Part shown: one piece after another, positions 1-7,818 of the stretch | Layout of the letters: every line of letters starts with the position of its first letter | How positions within the stretch are numbered: position 1 is the stretch's first letter | From: Alistipes sp. ZOR0009 | Lineage (GTDB): Bacteria; Bacteroidota; Bacteroidia; Bacteroidales; ZOR0009 | Direction of reading: 5' to 3' | NCBI RefSeq assembly: GCF_000798815.1 | Contig: NZ_JTLD01000017.1 | Span: forward strand, 1-64,000 | DNA: 64,000 nt | Translations under genes and position numbers: made by a program | The notes under the pieces: generated by a model | What the model was told of the DNA's origin: nothing | What the model saw: only the letters and a program-made list of their open reading frames with translations | Database searches by the model: none

Positions 1-88
1 ACCGAGGGTTCACCCGAACCATACCGAGGGTTCACCCGAACCATACCGAGGGTTCACCCGAACCATACCGAGGGTTAGCTCGAACCCT
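1..88. repeat. Tandem 22-bp repeat, four units
   Basis: Three identical 22-bp units (1-22, 23-44, 45-66) are followed by a diverged fourth (67-88). Each unit carries a short inverted repeat, GGTTC-ACCC-GAACC, so the array would fold as a row of small hairpins. In the fourth unit the loop sequence has changed while the GGGTT/AACCC arms are kept, which suggests selection or recombination on the arms. The array lies just past the stop codon of the last gene of the arsenic operon and may continue beyond the window edge. There are no unique spacers, so it is not a CRISPR array. Confidence 0.85.
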
Positions 89-116
89 ACGTTTTACCTA
101 CTGACGGCATAAAAGC

Positions 117-1088
117 CTATAGGATGAGGTTAAATAGGTACCCCGAGATTATAATGAAAAGACCAACTAGTCCAAAAAAGATTCCTATAAGCTTTAGCGT
201 CATTACCTTCTTAAGCATGGTAGCTTCGGGCAGCGAGAGTCCAACGGTGGCCATCATAAAGGCAAGCGCAGTACCAATAGGAACACCTTTAGCCACGAGC
301 ACCTGCATTACAGGCACGATTCCGGTAGCCCCGGCGTATAGCGGAATGCCCACCAACACGGCAACAGGAACGGCAAATGGGTTATCGGGCGAGAGGTAGC
401 TCTCGAAGAAGCCCTCAGGAACATAGCCATGCATGCCTGCACCAACGGCAATACCTACCAGCACGTAAATCCAAACCCCTTTTACAATTCCCCAAGCATC
501 CTTGGCAATGGTAGGGAAACGCTTGGCAAAGGTGGTATGCTCGGCCTGCCACACCAAAGCCTCCTGCTGCGAGGTAGCTTGTACCTTACGCACCCACTCG
601 CTTAGCATCGGCTCTAGCTTCAGCTTACCGAGAATAAAACCGCCAACCACACCCAGTATGATTCCGCTTAAGGCGTAAATAAGCGTCACCTTTAAACCAA
701 AGGTTCCTAAAAACATGGCTACAGCCACCTCATTTACCAACGGCGAGGTTATCAGAAACGAGAAGGTTACCCCCAACGGAATACCTCCCTTTACAAAACC
801 AATGAAAAGCGGAATGGAGGAGCAGGAGCAAAATGGGGTGATGGCGCCAAAAAAGGAGGCCAGCACGTACTGAAATCCGTACAGTTTACGAGTTGCCAAA
901 AAGGTTCGTAGCCTATCTATAGGAAAGTAGGCATTTACCACCCCCATTACCAAGCTGATGGAGAATAGCAGCAGCATGATCTTGATGGTGTCGTACACAA
1001 AGAAGTTGAGCGCAGCCCCAAAATGGGTGTCGGCGGCTATTCCGAATATGCCGTAAACCAGCCAGTCGGCAAAATTTTGTATCATCAA
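117..1088 (-). CDS. arsP: ArsP-type permease (organoarsenical efflux family)
   Basis: This is a 323-residue integral membrane protein of the predicted-permease family that includes ArsP. The family signature FCSCSSIP is at residues 86-93 (Cys87 and Cys89), followed by a glycine-rich helix. Eight or so hydrophobic helices can be read, in two halves separated by a hydrophilic loop near residues 155-200. Characterised ArsP proteins export trivalent organoarsenicals such as methylarsenite and reduced roxarsone, but other members of this permease family have unknown substrates, so the substrate rests on context. It is the last gene of the arsenic operon, 43 bp downstream of acr3. The ATG start is followed by a second ATG codon (MM); either could be used. 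Confidence 0.8.
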   Translation of the reverse strand: MMIQNFADWLVYGIFGIAADTHFGAALNFFVYDTIKIMLLLFSISLVMGVVNAYFPIDRLRTFLATRKLYGFQYVLASFFGAITPFCSCSSIPLFIGFVKGGIPLGVTFSFLITSPLVNEVAVAMFLGTFGLKVTLIYALSGIILGVVGGFILGKLKLEPMLSEWVRKVQATSQQEALVWQAEHTTFAKRFPTIAKDAWGIVKGVWIYVLVGIAVGAGMHGYVPEGFFESYLSPDNPFAVPVAVLVGIPLYAGATGIVPVMQVLVAKGVPIGTALAFMMATVGLSLPEATMLKKVMTLKLIGIFFGLVGLFIIISGYLFNLIL

Positions 1089-1131
1089 TCTAATTTAATT
1101 GTTGTGGAACAACGTCTATAAATAATATAAA

Positions 1132-2184
1132 TCAATTTTTTATACTTTCAGGAAACCAAGAGCGCGTTCTGTTGGCAACCCGAACAAGCAGCAGCATAAC
1201 GGGTACCTCTACCAGCACGCCAACCACGGTAGCTAAGGCAGCACCCGACTGCATACCAAAAAGCGATATAGCCACAGCCACAGCGAGCTCAAAAAAGTTA
1301 CTTGCACCAATCATGCCGGCGGGAGCAGCAACATCGTGCGGCAGCTTCCATACCTTGGCCCAACCGTAGGCTACAAAGAAGATAAGCACCGTTTGGATAA
1401 CCAGCGGGATGGCAATTAGCAGAATATGTAGCGGATTATTCAGAATCGTTTCGCCCTGAAAGGAGAAAAGTATGATAAGCGTAAGCAGCAATCCGAGTAT
1501 GGTGTAGCTATCGAACTTCTTTACAAAAACGTTATTAAAGTATTCGATACCATGATGCTTAACCACATACCAGCGGGTTAATACTCCCGCTCCAAGAGGA
1601 ATAACCACAAACAGAATAACCGAGAGCACAAGGGTATCCCAAGGAATGGCTACCCCACTAACCCCAAGCAGAAAGGCAACTATAGGAGCAAATGCTACCA
1701 GAATGATAAGATCGTTTACAGCAACCTGAACCAAGGTATAGGCGGCATCGCCTTTGGTAAGGTAGCTCCACACAAAAACCATTGCAGTACATGGCGCAGC
1801 GCCCAAAAGTACGGCACCTGCAAGGTACTCGTTGGCCAAGTTTTCTGGTATAAAAGCTTTAAACAATACGTAAAAGAAAAGCGACGCAATACCAAACATG
1901 GTAAATGGTTTAATCAGCCAGTTGGTAACGCAGGTAATTACGATACCTCGGGGTCGCTTTCCCACATTCACGATGCTATGAAAATCAACCTTCAGCATCA
2001 TCGGGTATATCATCAGCCATATTAGTATGGCTACCGGAATCGAAACGTTGGCATACTCGAACTTACCTAAAAACTGTGGAACACTCGGTGCCAGCTGCCC
2101 AATACCAATACCAGCCAAAATGCAGAGGGCCACCCAAACTGTCAGATACTTCTCAAAGAAACCAATACCTTTTGTCTCCTCCAT
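1132..2184 (-). CDS. acr3: ACR3-family arsenite efflux transporter
   Basis: This 350-residue inner-membrane protein has about ten hydrophobic helices and matches the ACR3 (arsenical resistance-3) carrier family in length and sequence. The conserved cysteine in the motif PCTAMVFVW is at residue 132; in characterised ACR3 proteins the equivalent residue is needed for arsenite transport. It exports As(III), most likely by proton antiport, and so removes the product made by the arsenate reductase encoded just upstream. The gap to arsC is 94 bp and contains a short G5/C5 hairpin (2214-2232) without an obvious T-run, so read-through is likely. ATG start. Confidence 0.93.
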   Translation of the reverse strand: MEETKGIGFFEKYLTVWVALCILAGIGIGQLAPSVPQFLGKFEYANVSIPVAILIWLMIYPMMLKVDFHSIVNVGKRPRGIVITCVTNWLIKPFTMFGIASLFFYVLFKAFIPENLANEYLAGAVLLGAAPCTAMVFVWSYLTKGDAAYTLVQVAVNDLIILVAFAPIVAFLLGVSGVAIPWDTLVLSVILFVVIPLGAGVLTRWYVVKHHGIEYFNNVFVKKFDSYTILGLLLTLIILFSFQGETILNNPLHILLIAIPLVIQTVLIFFVAYGWAKVWKLPHDVAAPAGMIGASNFFELAVAVAISLFGMQSGAALATVVGVLVEVPVMLLLVRVANRTRSWFPESIKN

Positions 2185-2278
2185 ATGCGAGATTTTTAAG
2201 TTACGAATAGATTGGGGGATAGAAGCAGCCCCCTAACAGCAGCAGCTTCTACCCTACTATTACCTTTTGTCCACCCTG

Positions 2279-2734
2279 CTACTTACCCTTGCAGCTGCAT
2301 TTAGGTATAGGACGAAAACCTTTAATCACCTTGGTGTAGAAGTCGTGGAACCTCTCCTTAATCTCGTCGCGCACTCGGATGTACTCTCCCCACACAAAAT
2401 CGGGTTCGCCTGTAGCCTCCGAAGGATCGTCGAAACCGATATGAACACGATTTTTTACGTTACCCACAAATGCTGGGCAGCTCTCGTTGGCGCCACCGCA
2501 AACGGTAATCACGTAGTCCCACTCCTGATCGAGGTATAGTTCTACGCTTTTAGGAGTATGGGTGCTGATGTTGATACCAGCCTCGGCCATTGCCTTTACT
2601 GCGTTGGGATTTACCTGTGGTGCGGGAGCCGTACCTGCCGAGTAAACCTCCAGCGATGCATCAAACGACTGTAGCCATCCGTGAGCCATCTGGCTGCGGC
2701 AGCTATTTCCGGTACAAAGAATTAGAACCTTCAT
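2279..2734 (-). CDS. arsC: Arsenate reductase, thioredoxin-coupled type
   Basis: A 151-residue protein of the low-molecular-weight tyrosine phosphatase fold. The phosphatase-like loop CTGNSCR starts at Cys7 (CX5R ending at Arg13). A second pair, Cys79 and Cys86, has the same CX6C spacing as the redox pair of thioredoxin-dependent ArsC (for example the Staphylococcus aureus plasmid enzyme). The expected reaction is reduction of arsenate to arsenite by a cysteine relay that ends in an intramolecular disulfide reduced by thioredoxin. All three catalytic cysteines are present, so the enzyme looks intact. It starts 9 bp after arsG and feeds As(III) to the downstream ACR3 exporter. Confidence 0.94.
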   Translation of the reverse strand: MKVLILCTGNSCRSQMAHGWLQSFDASLEVYSAGTAPAPQVNPNAVKAMAEAGINISTHTPKSVELYLDQEWDYVITVCGGANESCPAFVGNVKNRVHIGFDDPSEATGEPDFVWGEYIRVRDEIKERFHDFYTKVIKGFRPIPKCSCKGK

Positions 2735-2743
2735 ATAATCAGC

Positions 2744-3451
2744 TTAAAAAATAAACATGTAACCATAGTAGACGCCAACAAGGATAAAGAGTACGGCAAC
2801 CACCTTACGAAACCACCTCTCGAATGTTTGCATCGTATTGTAAAACCGACCAATCCCCGAAATGCTATAGGCAACTATCCAGGCAACCACCATCACTGGT
2901 AGTCCGGTAGCAATAGCAAACACAACGGGTAGCCAGTAGCCTCCGCTTTCGGCGGCCGACATTGGTATCAGCATCCCAAAGTAGAACACTCCGCTGGTAG
3001 GACAAAAGGCCATTGAGAAGAGAATCCCCAACAAAAGAGCCCCCGTGAAACCTTTACTTTTCTCCTTTAGCTTATCGCCACCAACACTAAAAGCGGGTAG
3101 CTTCAGCTTTATCAGATCGAGCATAAAAATACCCACGAGAATTAGTAGCGGCGCAATAAACATCTCGCCATACTTGCTTATAGCCTTTTGTATGGCAAAC
3201 ATGCTGGCTCCCTGCCTTAGTATCGGAATAAGAATAAACCCCAACGCGGTATAGGTAACTACACGTCCTAAGGTGTAAACTATACCGTTCCAAAATATCC
3301 GGTGCCTACTCTCTATGTCTTTGCTTATATACCCAATGGCGGTGATGTTGGTAGCCAACGGACAGGGACTAACAGCTGTAAGCAGTCCCAGCAGGAAAGC
3401 CGTAACCACGGGTGTGGTGCTATTATCCAGTAACGTTTGTAGGTATTCCAT
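2744..3451 (-). CDS. arsG: ArsG-family aromatic arsenical efflux permease (CcdA-like fold)
   Basis: A 235-residue protein with six predicted membrane helices and the CcdA/DsbD-like motif SPCPLATNITAIGY at residues 29-42. A second cysteine-proline motif (AFCPTSG) lies in the fourth helix, giving the two-cysteine pattern of the CcdA/DsbD superfamily. Relatives that sit beside small thioredoxin-like ArsE and ArsF proteins form the ArsG family, described for aminobenzylarsenical efflux in the ArsEFG system. Here arsE, arsF and arsG are contiguous in that order, with arsG starting directly after the arsF stop, which supports the specific call over a generic cytochrome c biogenesis protein. Transport of aromatic arsenicals by this copy is inferred. 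Confidence 0.78.
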   Translation of the reverse strand: MEYLQTLLDNSTTPVVTAFLLGLLTAVSPCPLATNITAIGYISKDIESRHRIFWNGIVYTLGRVVTYTALGFILIPILRQGASMFAIQKAISKYGEMFIAPLLILVGIFMLDLIKLKLPAFSVGGDKLKEKSKGFTGALLLGILFSMAFCPTSGVFYFGMLIPMSAAESGGYWLPVVFAIATGLPVMVVAWIVAYSISGIGRFYNTMQTFERWFRKVVAVLFILVGVYYGYMFIF

Positions 3452-3883
3452 CTACTTTAGCTGCTCCTTTAGTGCCTTAACTAAGCCTGCCTTAAATACA
3501 TCGGGCGAATTTTTTGCGTACGAAAAGGCGTACTCCGTCATATTCTTACGCGACTCCTTACCTCCTCGCCAGCTGTTTACGAACAACGAAGACCACGTTA
3601 CCTCGTAGCTATCAGCTAGCTTTTCATTTTCGGGCTTAGATATATCTACCACCTTAAAAACCAACGTTCCCTTCTTAACCTCATTGGCAAAGCTGGTTTG
3701 GACCACCTCGCGGGAGAGCTTCTCTATAGCATTACAGGTCATACAACGCTGCTTACCATGAAAGTACAACACTTCTACCCTGTTACTTTGGGCCGATTTT
3801 CCCTTAGGTTGCGCCCATAGGCTGGTATTCATCCCTGCAACCATCACAACCACTACCATCAAAATTCCCCTAAACGTACTCAT
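3452..3883 (-). CDS. arsF: ArsF-like exported thioredoxin-fold protein
   Basis: A 143-residue protein with an N-terminal signal peptide (hydrophobic core at residues 6-23, probable cleavage after the Ala-Gln region) and a CxxC redox motif, CMTC, near residue 47. The rest has a thioredoxin-like pattern with a conserved central segment (TWSSLFVNSWRGG). Proteins of this size and motif between ArsE and ArsG are named ArsF and were described as part of the nitroreductase for nitrophenyl arsenicals. The cysteine motif and signal peptide are visible; the nitroreductase role follows from the neighbouring genes and family knowledge. It lies 6 bp after arsE and abuts arsG. ATG start. Confidence 0.75.
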   Translation of the reverse strand: MSTFRGILMVVVVMVAGMNTSLWAQPKGKSAQSNRVEVLYFHGKQRCMTCNAIEKLSREVVQTSFANEVKKGTLVFKVVDISKPENEKLADSYEVTWSSLFVNSWRGGKESRKNMTEYAFSYAKNSPDVFKAGLVKALKEQLK

Positions 3884-3889
3884 AGCTTT

Positions 3890-4123
3890 TTATTTAGATA
3901 GAATTTCTTTTACCTCTGCTACGGTAAGGCGCTTGCCTGTTGTAACCACCTTTTCGTCTACAACCAACGCCGGAAGGCTCATCACGTTGTAGTCCATAAT
4001 CTTCATGATATCCTCCTCCTTAACAAGGGTGATGTCAGCACCCAGCTCGGCAATAGCCTGCTTGGCATTTTCGTAAAGCGCCTTACATCCAGCGCAACCT
4101 GTACCTAGTACTTTTACAACCAT
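3890..4123 (-). CDS. arsE: ArsE-like small thioredoxin/glutaredoxin-fold protein
   Basis: A 77-residue protein of the TM0996/MTH895 small redox-disulfide family. It has the active-site motif CAGC at residues 10-13 and the cis-proline loop (SLPALVVD) in the second half, so it is a complete minimal thioredoxin fold. Characterised relatives are cytoplasmic electron carriers; ArsE is the first gene of the ArsEFG module. The gene follows arsR after a 65-bp gap that contains an ArsR operator-like site, so it may have its own promoter in addition to read-through from arsR. No signal peptide is present, in contrast to ArsF. Confidence 0.78.
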   Translation of the reverse strand: MVVKVLGTGCAGCKALYENAKQAIAELGADITLVKEEDIMKIMDYNVMSLPALVVDEKVVTTGKRLTVAEVKEILSK

Positions 4124-4149
4124 AAGTGATAGTATTTATTAATACGTAA

Positions 4150-4167
4150 TTCGCAAAACAACGAACA
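4150..4167. promoter_or_regulatory. Second ArsR operator-like site, before arsE
   Basis: The 18 bases at 4150-4167 match the site upstream of arsR at 16 of 18 positions, keeping both TTCG and CGAA half-sites and their spacing. It lies in the arsR-arsE gap, 27 bp upstream of the arsE start codon, where ArsR binding could repress the arsE-to-arsP part of the operon separately. Confidence 0.6.
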
Positions 4168-4188
4168 TCAATCTCAAAAAAATGTACG

Positions 4189-4521
4189 CTAGTCACAGCA
4201 TACATTACACTGCTCGCGCTGTCCAAAAAACTTGTCGAACAGGCGCTGAGCCTCAGCCCAATTAGGCTTATTAATGCAGTAGCGAACCTTGGGAGCCTCA
4301 ATTTCTCCCTGTATCAGGCCCGCCTCCTTAAGCTCCTTAAGGTGCTGCGACACCGTAGCCTTTGCAATGGGGAGTACCTCAAAGATATCTCCAAAGAAGC
4401 AGCTATCCTGCGCAGCAAGAAATTGGAGGATGGCCATGCGGGTAGGATGCCCCATCGCCTTAGCATATCGAGCTACCGCTTCCAGCTCATTCACCTCAAT
4501 TTTTGTACAACTATTACCCAT
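4189..4521 (-). CDS. arsR: ArsR-family arsenic-responsive repressor
   Basis: A 110-residue winged-helix repressor counted from the ATG at 4521. A longer reading from 4569 would place a perfect 8-bp-arm palindrome inside the coding region, so the shorter start is preferred. The recognition helix reads KATVSQHLKELKEAGLI (residues 54-70), followed by the wing. Candidate metalloid ligands are Cys41 (DSCFFGDI, in the position used by several ArsR proteins), Cys5, Cys82 and the C-terminal CNVCC (Cys105, 108, 109). The C-terminal cysteine cluster resembles the sensor arrangement of ArsR subtypes that bind As(III) outside the DNA-binding helix; which cysteines sense arsenic cannot be settled here. 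It heads the arsenic operon and presumably represses it. Confidence 0.9.
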   Translation of the reverse strand: MGNSCTKIEVNELEAVARYAKAMGHPTRMAILQFLAAQDSCFFGDIFEVLPIAKATVSQHLKELKEAGLIQGEIEAPKVRYCINKPNWAEAQRLFDKFFGQREQCNVCCD

Positions 4522-4530
4522 ACTGTATGT

Positions 4531-4554
4531 ATTGTTCGCAAACCTACGAACAAT
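4531..4554. promoter_or_regulatory. ArsR operator palindrome upstream of arsR
   Basis: A perfect inverted repeat with 8-bp arms (ATTGTTCG / CGAACAAT) and an 8-bp spacer lies 10 bp upstream of the chosen arsR start. Its core, 4535-4552, recurs before arsE. The position and symmetry are those expected for an autoregulatory ArsR operator. Confidence 0.75.
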
Positions 4555-4671
4555 ATTTGAATTATGCATAGCTTCGCCTGAGATTTATACTTTATTCAGA
4601 ATAAAAGCTAGAATGTGTTTTAATAGAAAGCTGATGGCAATACCTGAGCGGTCGCATTCCCCCAGAAATTC

Positions 4672-4679
4672 TATCTTTG
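4672..4679 (+). promoter_or_regulatory. Bacteroidetes -7 element, histidine phosphatase gene
   Basis: TATCTTTG fits the Bacteroidetes primary-sigma -7 consensus TAnnTTTG and lies 20 bp upstream of the ATG at 4700. No good TTG-type -33 element is seen at the right spacing. Confidence 0.4.
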
Positions 4680-4699
4680 AGCTAACAACCAACAAAGCC

Positions 4700-5332
4700 A
4701 TGATAAAACGAATCTACTTTGCTCGCCACGGCGAGACCGATTGCAACAAGCAAAACCTAATACAGGGCAAGGGTATTGATGCTCCCTTAAACCAGCTGGG
4801 GCACCGTCAGGCACAAGCTTTCTACGATCACTACCACCATATTCCCTTCGATAGGGTTTACACAACCTCCCTACAGCGCACCCGTCAATCCATGGCTCCC
4901 CTAATTGCAAGTGGGGTTCCACATGAAACAAACCCAGGATTCGATGAGATGAACTTCGGAATTATGGAGGGGCAACCCATGTTTGATGAGCAGGGACAGT
5001 TTGCCCTAGAGTGGCTACTGACCCAATGGCGTAACGGCGACGGCGACGCGAAGGTAGAAAAGGGCGAAAGTCCTAACGAGGTAATGGATCGTATCGCCAA
5101 AGCGCTAGATCAGGTGATAGCCCGTACCGATGAAACCAACGTGGTGGTATGCATGCATGGTAGAGCCATACGTGTGCTGCTCTGCTACCTGCTGGACGAA
5201 CCGATATCGCAGATGGAGCATCACCCCCACAATAACCTAGGCGTTTCGCTCTTCGAGTACAGCTACGATACGGAAAAATATACTCCCATCTTTCTGGCAA
5301 GCTACGAACACCTCGAAAAGTTGTCGATGTAG
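4700..5332 (+). CDS. Histidine phosphatase (phosphoglycerate mutase-like)
   Basis: A 210-residue protein of the histidine phosphatase superfamily. The catalytic RHGETD motif lies at the N-terminus (His9 of FARHGETD) and the second histidine in the motif CMHGRAIRVLL near residue 155. An acidic residue in EMNFGIMEG completes the usual active site. Such proteins act as phosphatases on small phosphorylated metabolites or as cofactor-dependent mutases; substrate cannot be read from sequence. An open frame extends upstream to 4289, but that part overlaps arsR on the other strand and precedes the catalytic fold, so the ATG at 4700 was chosen. It is divergent from the arsenic operon. Confidence 0.85.
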   Translation: MIKRIYFARHGETDCNKQNLIQGKGIDAPLNQLGHRQAQAFYDHYHHIPFDRVYTTSLQRTRQSMAPLIASGVPHETNPGFDEMNFGIMEGQPMFDEQGQFALEWLLTQWRNGDGDAKVEKGESPNEVMDRIAKALDQVIARTDETNVVVCMHGRAIRVLLCYLLDEPISQMEHHPHNNLGVSLFEYSYDTEKYTPIFLASYEHLEKLSM

Positions 5333-5413
5333 CTGCTACCGTAAGGTGTAAGTAGGGTTAAGCTAAAAGCGTGGAACAGCTCGCGAAAAAACAGATAACT
5401 TTTACACCAACAG

Positions 5414-5443
5414 GTTGGGAAAACCAACAAAAAGTTATATTTG
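5414..5443 (+). promoter_or_regulatory. Bacteroidetes-type promoter of the GH3 gene
   Basis: A GTTG -33 element ends at 5417 and a TATATTTG -7 element spans 5436-5443, with an 18-bp spacer. This is a good match to the Bacteroidetes TTTG/TAnnTTTG promoter and is 23 bp upstream of the start codon. Confidence 0.6.
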
Positions 5444-5466
5444 AAAGTAAATACACTCAAAAGTAG

Positions 5467-6984
5467 ATGCCAATTATCAACTCAATAGTAAGCCTGCTCA
5501 GTTCGAAGCGACTGAAAAGCATTGACGATTTCCGAAAGCGACCTTTCGAAACCCAAGAGTGCATACTCAAACGGCTTATCGAAACCGCCAAATCGACAGA
5601 ATGGGGTAAAATGCATGACTTTGCATCGATAGGCAGCATCGAAACTTTTCAGCAACGCACACCTATACAGGACTACAACCAGGTTAAGCCATTCATCGAG
5701 CGGATACGCTCGGGCGAGCAGAATGTGCTATGGCCAACAGAAATTCGTTGGTTTGCCAAATCGTCGGGAACTACCGAAGATAAGAGCAAGTTTATTCCTG
5801 TAAGCAACGAATCGCTGGAAGAGATACACTTCCAGGGTGGTAAGGATACGCTTACGGTGTATACCAACAACTATCCCGAAACTGGCATCTACAGCGGTAA
5901 AGGGTTAACCTTAGGTGGCAGCCACCAAATCGACAAGCTAAACGACAAGGCCTTTACGGGCGACCTATCGGCCATTCTAATAGAAAATATACCTTTTTGG
6001 GCCGACCTAATGCGTACGCCCAGCCAAAAGGTAGCGCTTATCCCCGATTTCGAGGAAAAGATGCGCCGCATTGCCGAGGAGGCCATCCCACTAAACGTTA
6101 CATACTTTGCAGGGGTACCATCGTGGAACCTTGTGCTTATGAAGTATATACTGGAGCACACCGGAAAGAAAAATCTGTTTGAGGTATGGCCCAACATGGA
6201 GCTCTTTATACATGGAGGGGTTAGCTTTACTCCCTACCGCGAGCAGTACCGAAAGCTACTTCCATCGGACTACATGAACTACATGGAAACCTACAACGCT
6301 TCGGAAGGATTCTTTGCGCTGCAGGACGACCCATCGTCGAGCGACATGCTACTAATGCTGGACTATAGCATCTTCTACGAGTTTATCCCAATGGACCGCT
6401 TCTTCGACGACAATGTAACCCCACTTACCATTGCCGACGTGCAAACAGGCGTTAACTACGCCATAGTGATAACCACCAACGGAGGCCTATGGCGGTATGT
6501 GATTGGTGATACGGTGGAGTTCACCTCGCTATATCCCCATAAAATTAAAATTACCGGAAGAACTAAGCACTACATAAACACCTTTGGAGAAGAGGTGATT
6601 ATAGATAACGCCGAACAGGCCGTAAAGGCTGCCTGCAATGCAACAGGTGCCATCATCAACGAGTATACCGCAGCCCCTATATACATGGGGAACAATGGAA
6701 CGGGTGGTCACGAGTGGCTTTTCGAGTTCCAAAAGATGCCGGCAAACATGGATGCTTTTATCGACACACTCGATCAGAAGCTTATCTCCATCAACTCCGA
6801 CTACGAAGCTAAGCGATACAAAAACATAACGCTACAGCGTCCGGTGGTTCATGCGCTAAAGCAGGGAGTGTTCTACCAGTGGCTCAAAGAGTCGGGTAAG
6901 CTAGGTGGGCAAAATAAGGTTCCACGACTTTTCAATGCAAGAGACTACGTCGAGAAGCTTTTGACGATAAACGAAAAACTATAG
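5467..6984 (+). CDS. GH3-family acyl-adenylate-forming protein
   Basis: A 505-residue protein of the GH3 family (named for the plant auxin-responsive GH3 amido synthetases), full length for bacterial members. The adenylate-forming ATP-binding loop is visible as SSGTTEDKSKFIPVS near residues 99-113, and a second conserved block (YNASEGFFALQ) lies around residues 278-288. By family chemistry it would activate a carboxylate with ATP and conjugate it, probably to an amine; bacterial substrates are mostly unknown. It stands alone between a histidine phosphatase and a nucleoside kinase gene, so context does not refine the function. ATG start with a good upstream promoter. Confidence 0.85.
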   Translation: MPIINSIVSLLSSKRLKSIDDFRKRPFETQECILKRLIETAKSTEWGKMHDFASIGSIETFQQRTPIQDYNQVKPFIERIRSGEQNVLWPTEIRWFAKSSGTTEDKSKFIPVSNESLEEIHFQGGKDTLTVYTNNYPETGIYSGKGLTLGGSHQIDKLNDKAFTGDLSAILIENIPFWADLMRTPSQKVALIPDFEEKMRRIAEEAIPLNVTYFAGVPSWNLVLMKYILEHTGKKNLFEVWPNMELFIHGGVSFTPYREQYRKLLPSDYMNYMETYNASEGFFALQDDPSSSDMLLMLDYSIFYEFIPMDRFFDDNVTPLTIADVQTGVNYAIVITTNGGLWRYVIGDTVEFTSLYPHKIKITGRTKHYINTFGEEVIIDNAEQAVKAACNATGAIINEYTAAPIYMGNNGTGGHEWLFEFQKMPANMDAFIDTLDQKLISINSDYEAKRYKNITLQRPVVHALKQGVFYQWLKESGKLGGQNKVPRLFNARDYVEKLLTINEKL

Positions 6985-7105
6985 AGTAGCATCAGCGACC
7001 TCAAAATTCAAAAAAAACGCAGTCAGCAAAATCAAATAACCATATTTTGATATCTTGCTGCCTCGTTATCACATAAAAAAACAAGGCCTCAAATTAAGGT
7101 TAGAA

Positions 7106-7723
7106 ATGATTCAAATTGCAGTAGCAGGTAACATTGGAAGCGGTAAAACAACACTCACCAAAATGCTTTCTAAGAGTCTAGGTTGGGATGCTATGTACGA
7201 AGATCTAGAACAAAATCCCTACATCAACGACTTCTATGGGGATATGCCCCGGTGGTCGTTTAACCTACAAATCTACTTTTTGCACTCGCGACTAAAGCAA
7301 ATAGTAGACGTAAGAAGGAAGGAACGAAACGTAATACAAGACCGAACCGTTTATGAGGATGCCTACATCTTTGCCCCCAACCTTCACCAAATGGGATTAA
7401 TGACCGAAAGAGACTTCAACACCTACACCAAGCTTTTCAATCTTACCACCTCGCTAGTTCATCCTCCAGAGCTGCTAATCTACATCAAATCATCTTCCAA
7501 AACCTTAGTACGCCAAATTGCTAGTCGTGGTCGCGATTACGAAAAGAACATAAGCCCTGAATATCTTGATAACCTTAACGAGCTTTACAACAAGTGGATC
7601 CAAAGCTACAATCAAGGTAAGCTTCTAATCATCGACATTGATGAGCATAACTTCTTAGATCACAAGGAGGAATACGTAAAGGTACTGGAAATGGTTAGAG
7701 AAAAGATAGCTTCCGAATCGTAA
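7106..7723 (+). CDS. Deoxynucleoside kinase family protein
   Basis: A 205-residue cytosolic kinase. The Walker A loop GNIGSGKTT is at residues 8-16, the substrate-binding region contains DRTVYEDAYIFA near residues 80-91, and the LID-like arginine motif SRGRDYEKNI lies near residue 141. This pattern is that of the deoxyadenosine/deoxyguanosine kinase (dNK) family, which salvages deoxynucleosides by 5'-phosphorylation. The reading frame can be extended upstream to a TTG at 7055, but the ATG at 7106 puts the P-loop at the normal distance from the N-terminus and is preferred. Specificity between purine and pyrimidine deoxynucleosides is not resolved. Confidence 0.88.
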   Translation: MIQIAVAGNIGSGKTTLTKMLSKSLGWDAMYEDLEQNPYINDFYGDMPRWSFNLQIYFLHSRLKQIVDVRRKERNVIQDRTVYEDAYIFAPNLHQMGLMTERDFNTYTKLFNLTTSLVHPPELLIYIKSSSKTLVRQIASRGRDYEKNISPEYLDNLNELYNKWIQSYNQGKLLIIDIDEHNFLDHKEEYVKVLEMVREKIASES

Positions 7724-7753
7724 ACCCAAATAAATGGCACGTAAGATAAAGGG

Positions 7754-7781
7754 TTTAGATCAACTGTATCTAAACTTTTTT
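7754..7781 (+). terminator. Intrinsic terminator after the deoxynucleoside kinase
   Basis: A 7-bp stem (TTTAGAT 7754-7760 with ATCTAAA 7768-7774) is followed by a CTTTTTT run, 30 bp after the stop codon. Confidence 0.6.
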
Positions 7782-7788
7782 AGATTTG
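7781..7788 (+). promoter_or_regulatory. -7 element, thioredoxin-fold gene
   Basis: TAGATTTG matches TAnnTTTG and lies 30 bp upstream of the ATG at 7819, directly after the preceding terminator. No clear -33 element. Confidence 0.35.
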
Positions 7789-7818
7789 CCAAGCTTAAAT
7801 CATAACATAAAACGCCTT

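Noticed and set aside
1-88. CRISPR-like tandem repeat
   Set aside because: Units are contiguous with no unique spacers and no cas genes nearby.
2214-2232. Terminator between arsC and acr3
   Set aside because: A G5/C5 hairpin without a T-run on either strand; read-through is more likely.
2744-3451. Cytochrome c biogenesis protein CcdA
   Set aside because: The fold is shared, but the arsE-arsF context and lack of any cytochrome maturation genes favour ArsG.
4289-4699. N-terminal extension of the histidine phosphatase frame
   Set aside because: It overlaps arsR on the other strand, has no fold features, and the RHGE motif sits correctly only with the ATG at 4700.
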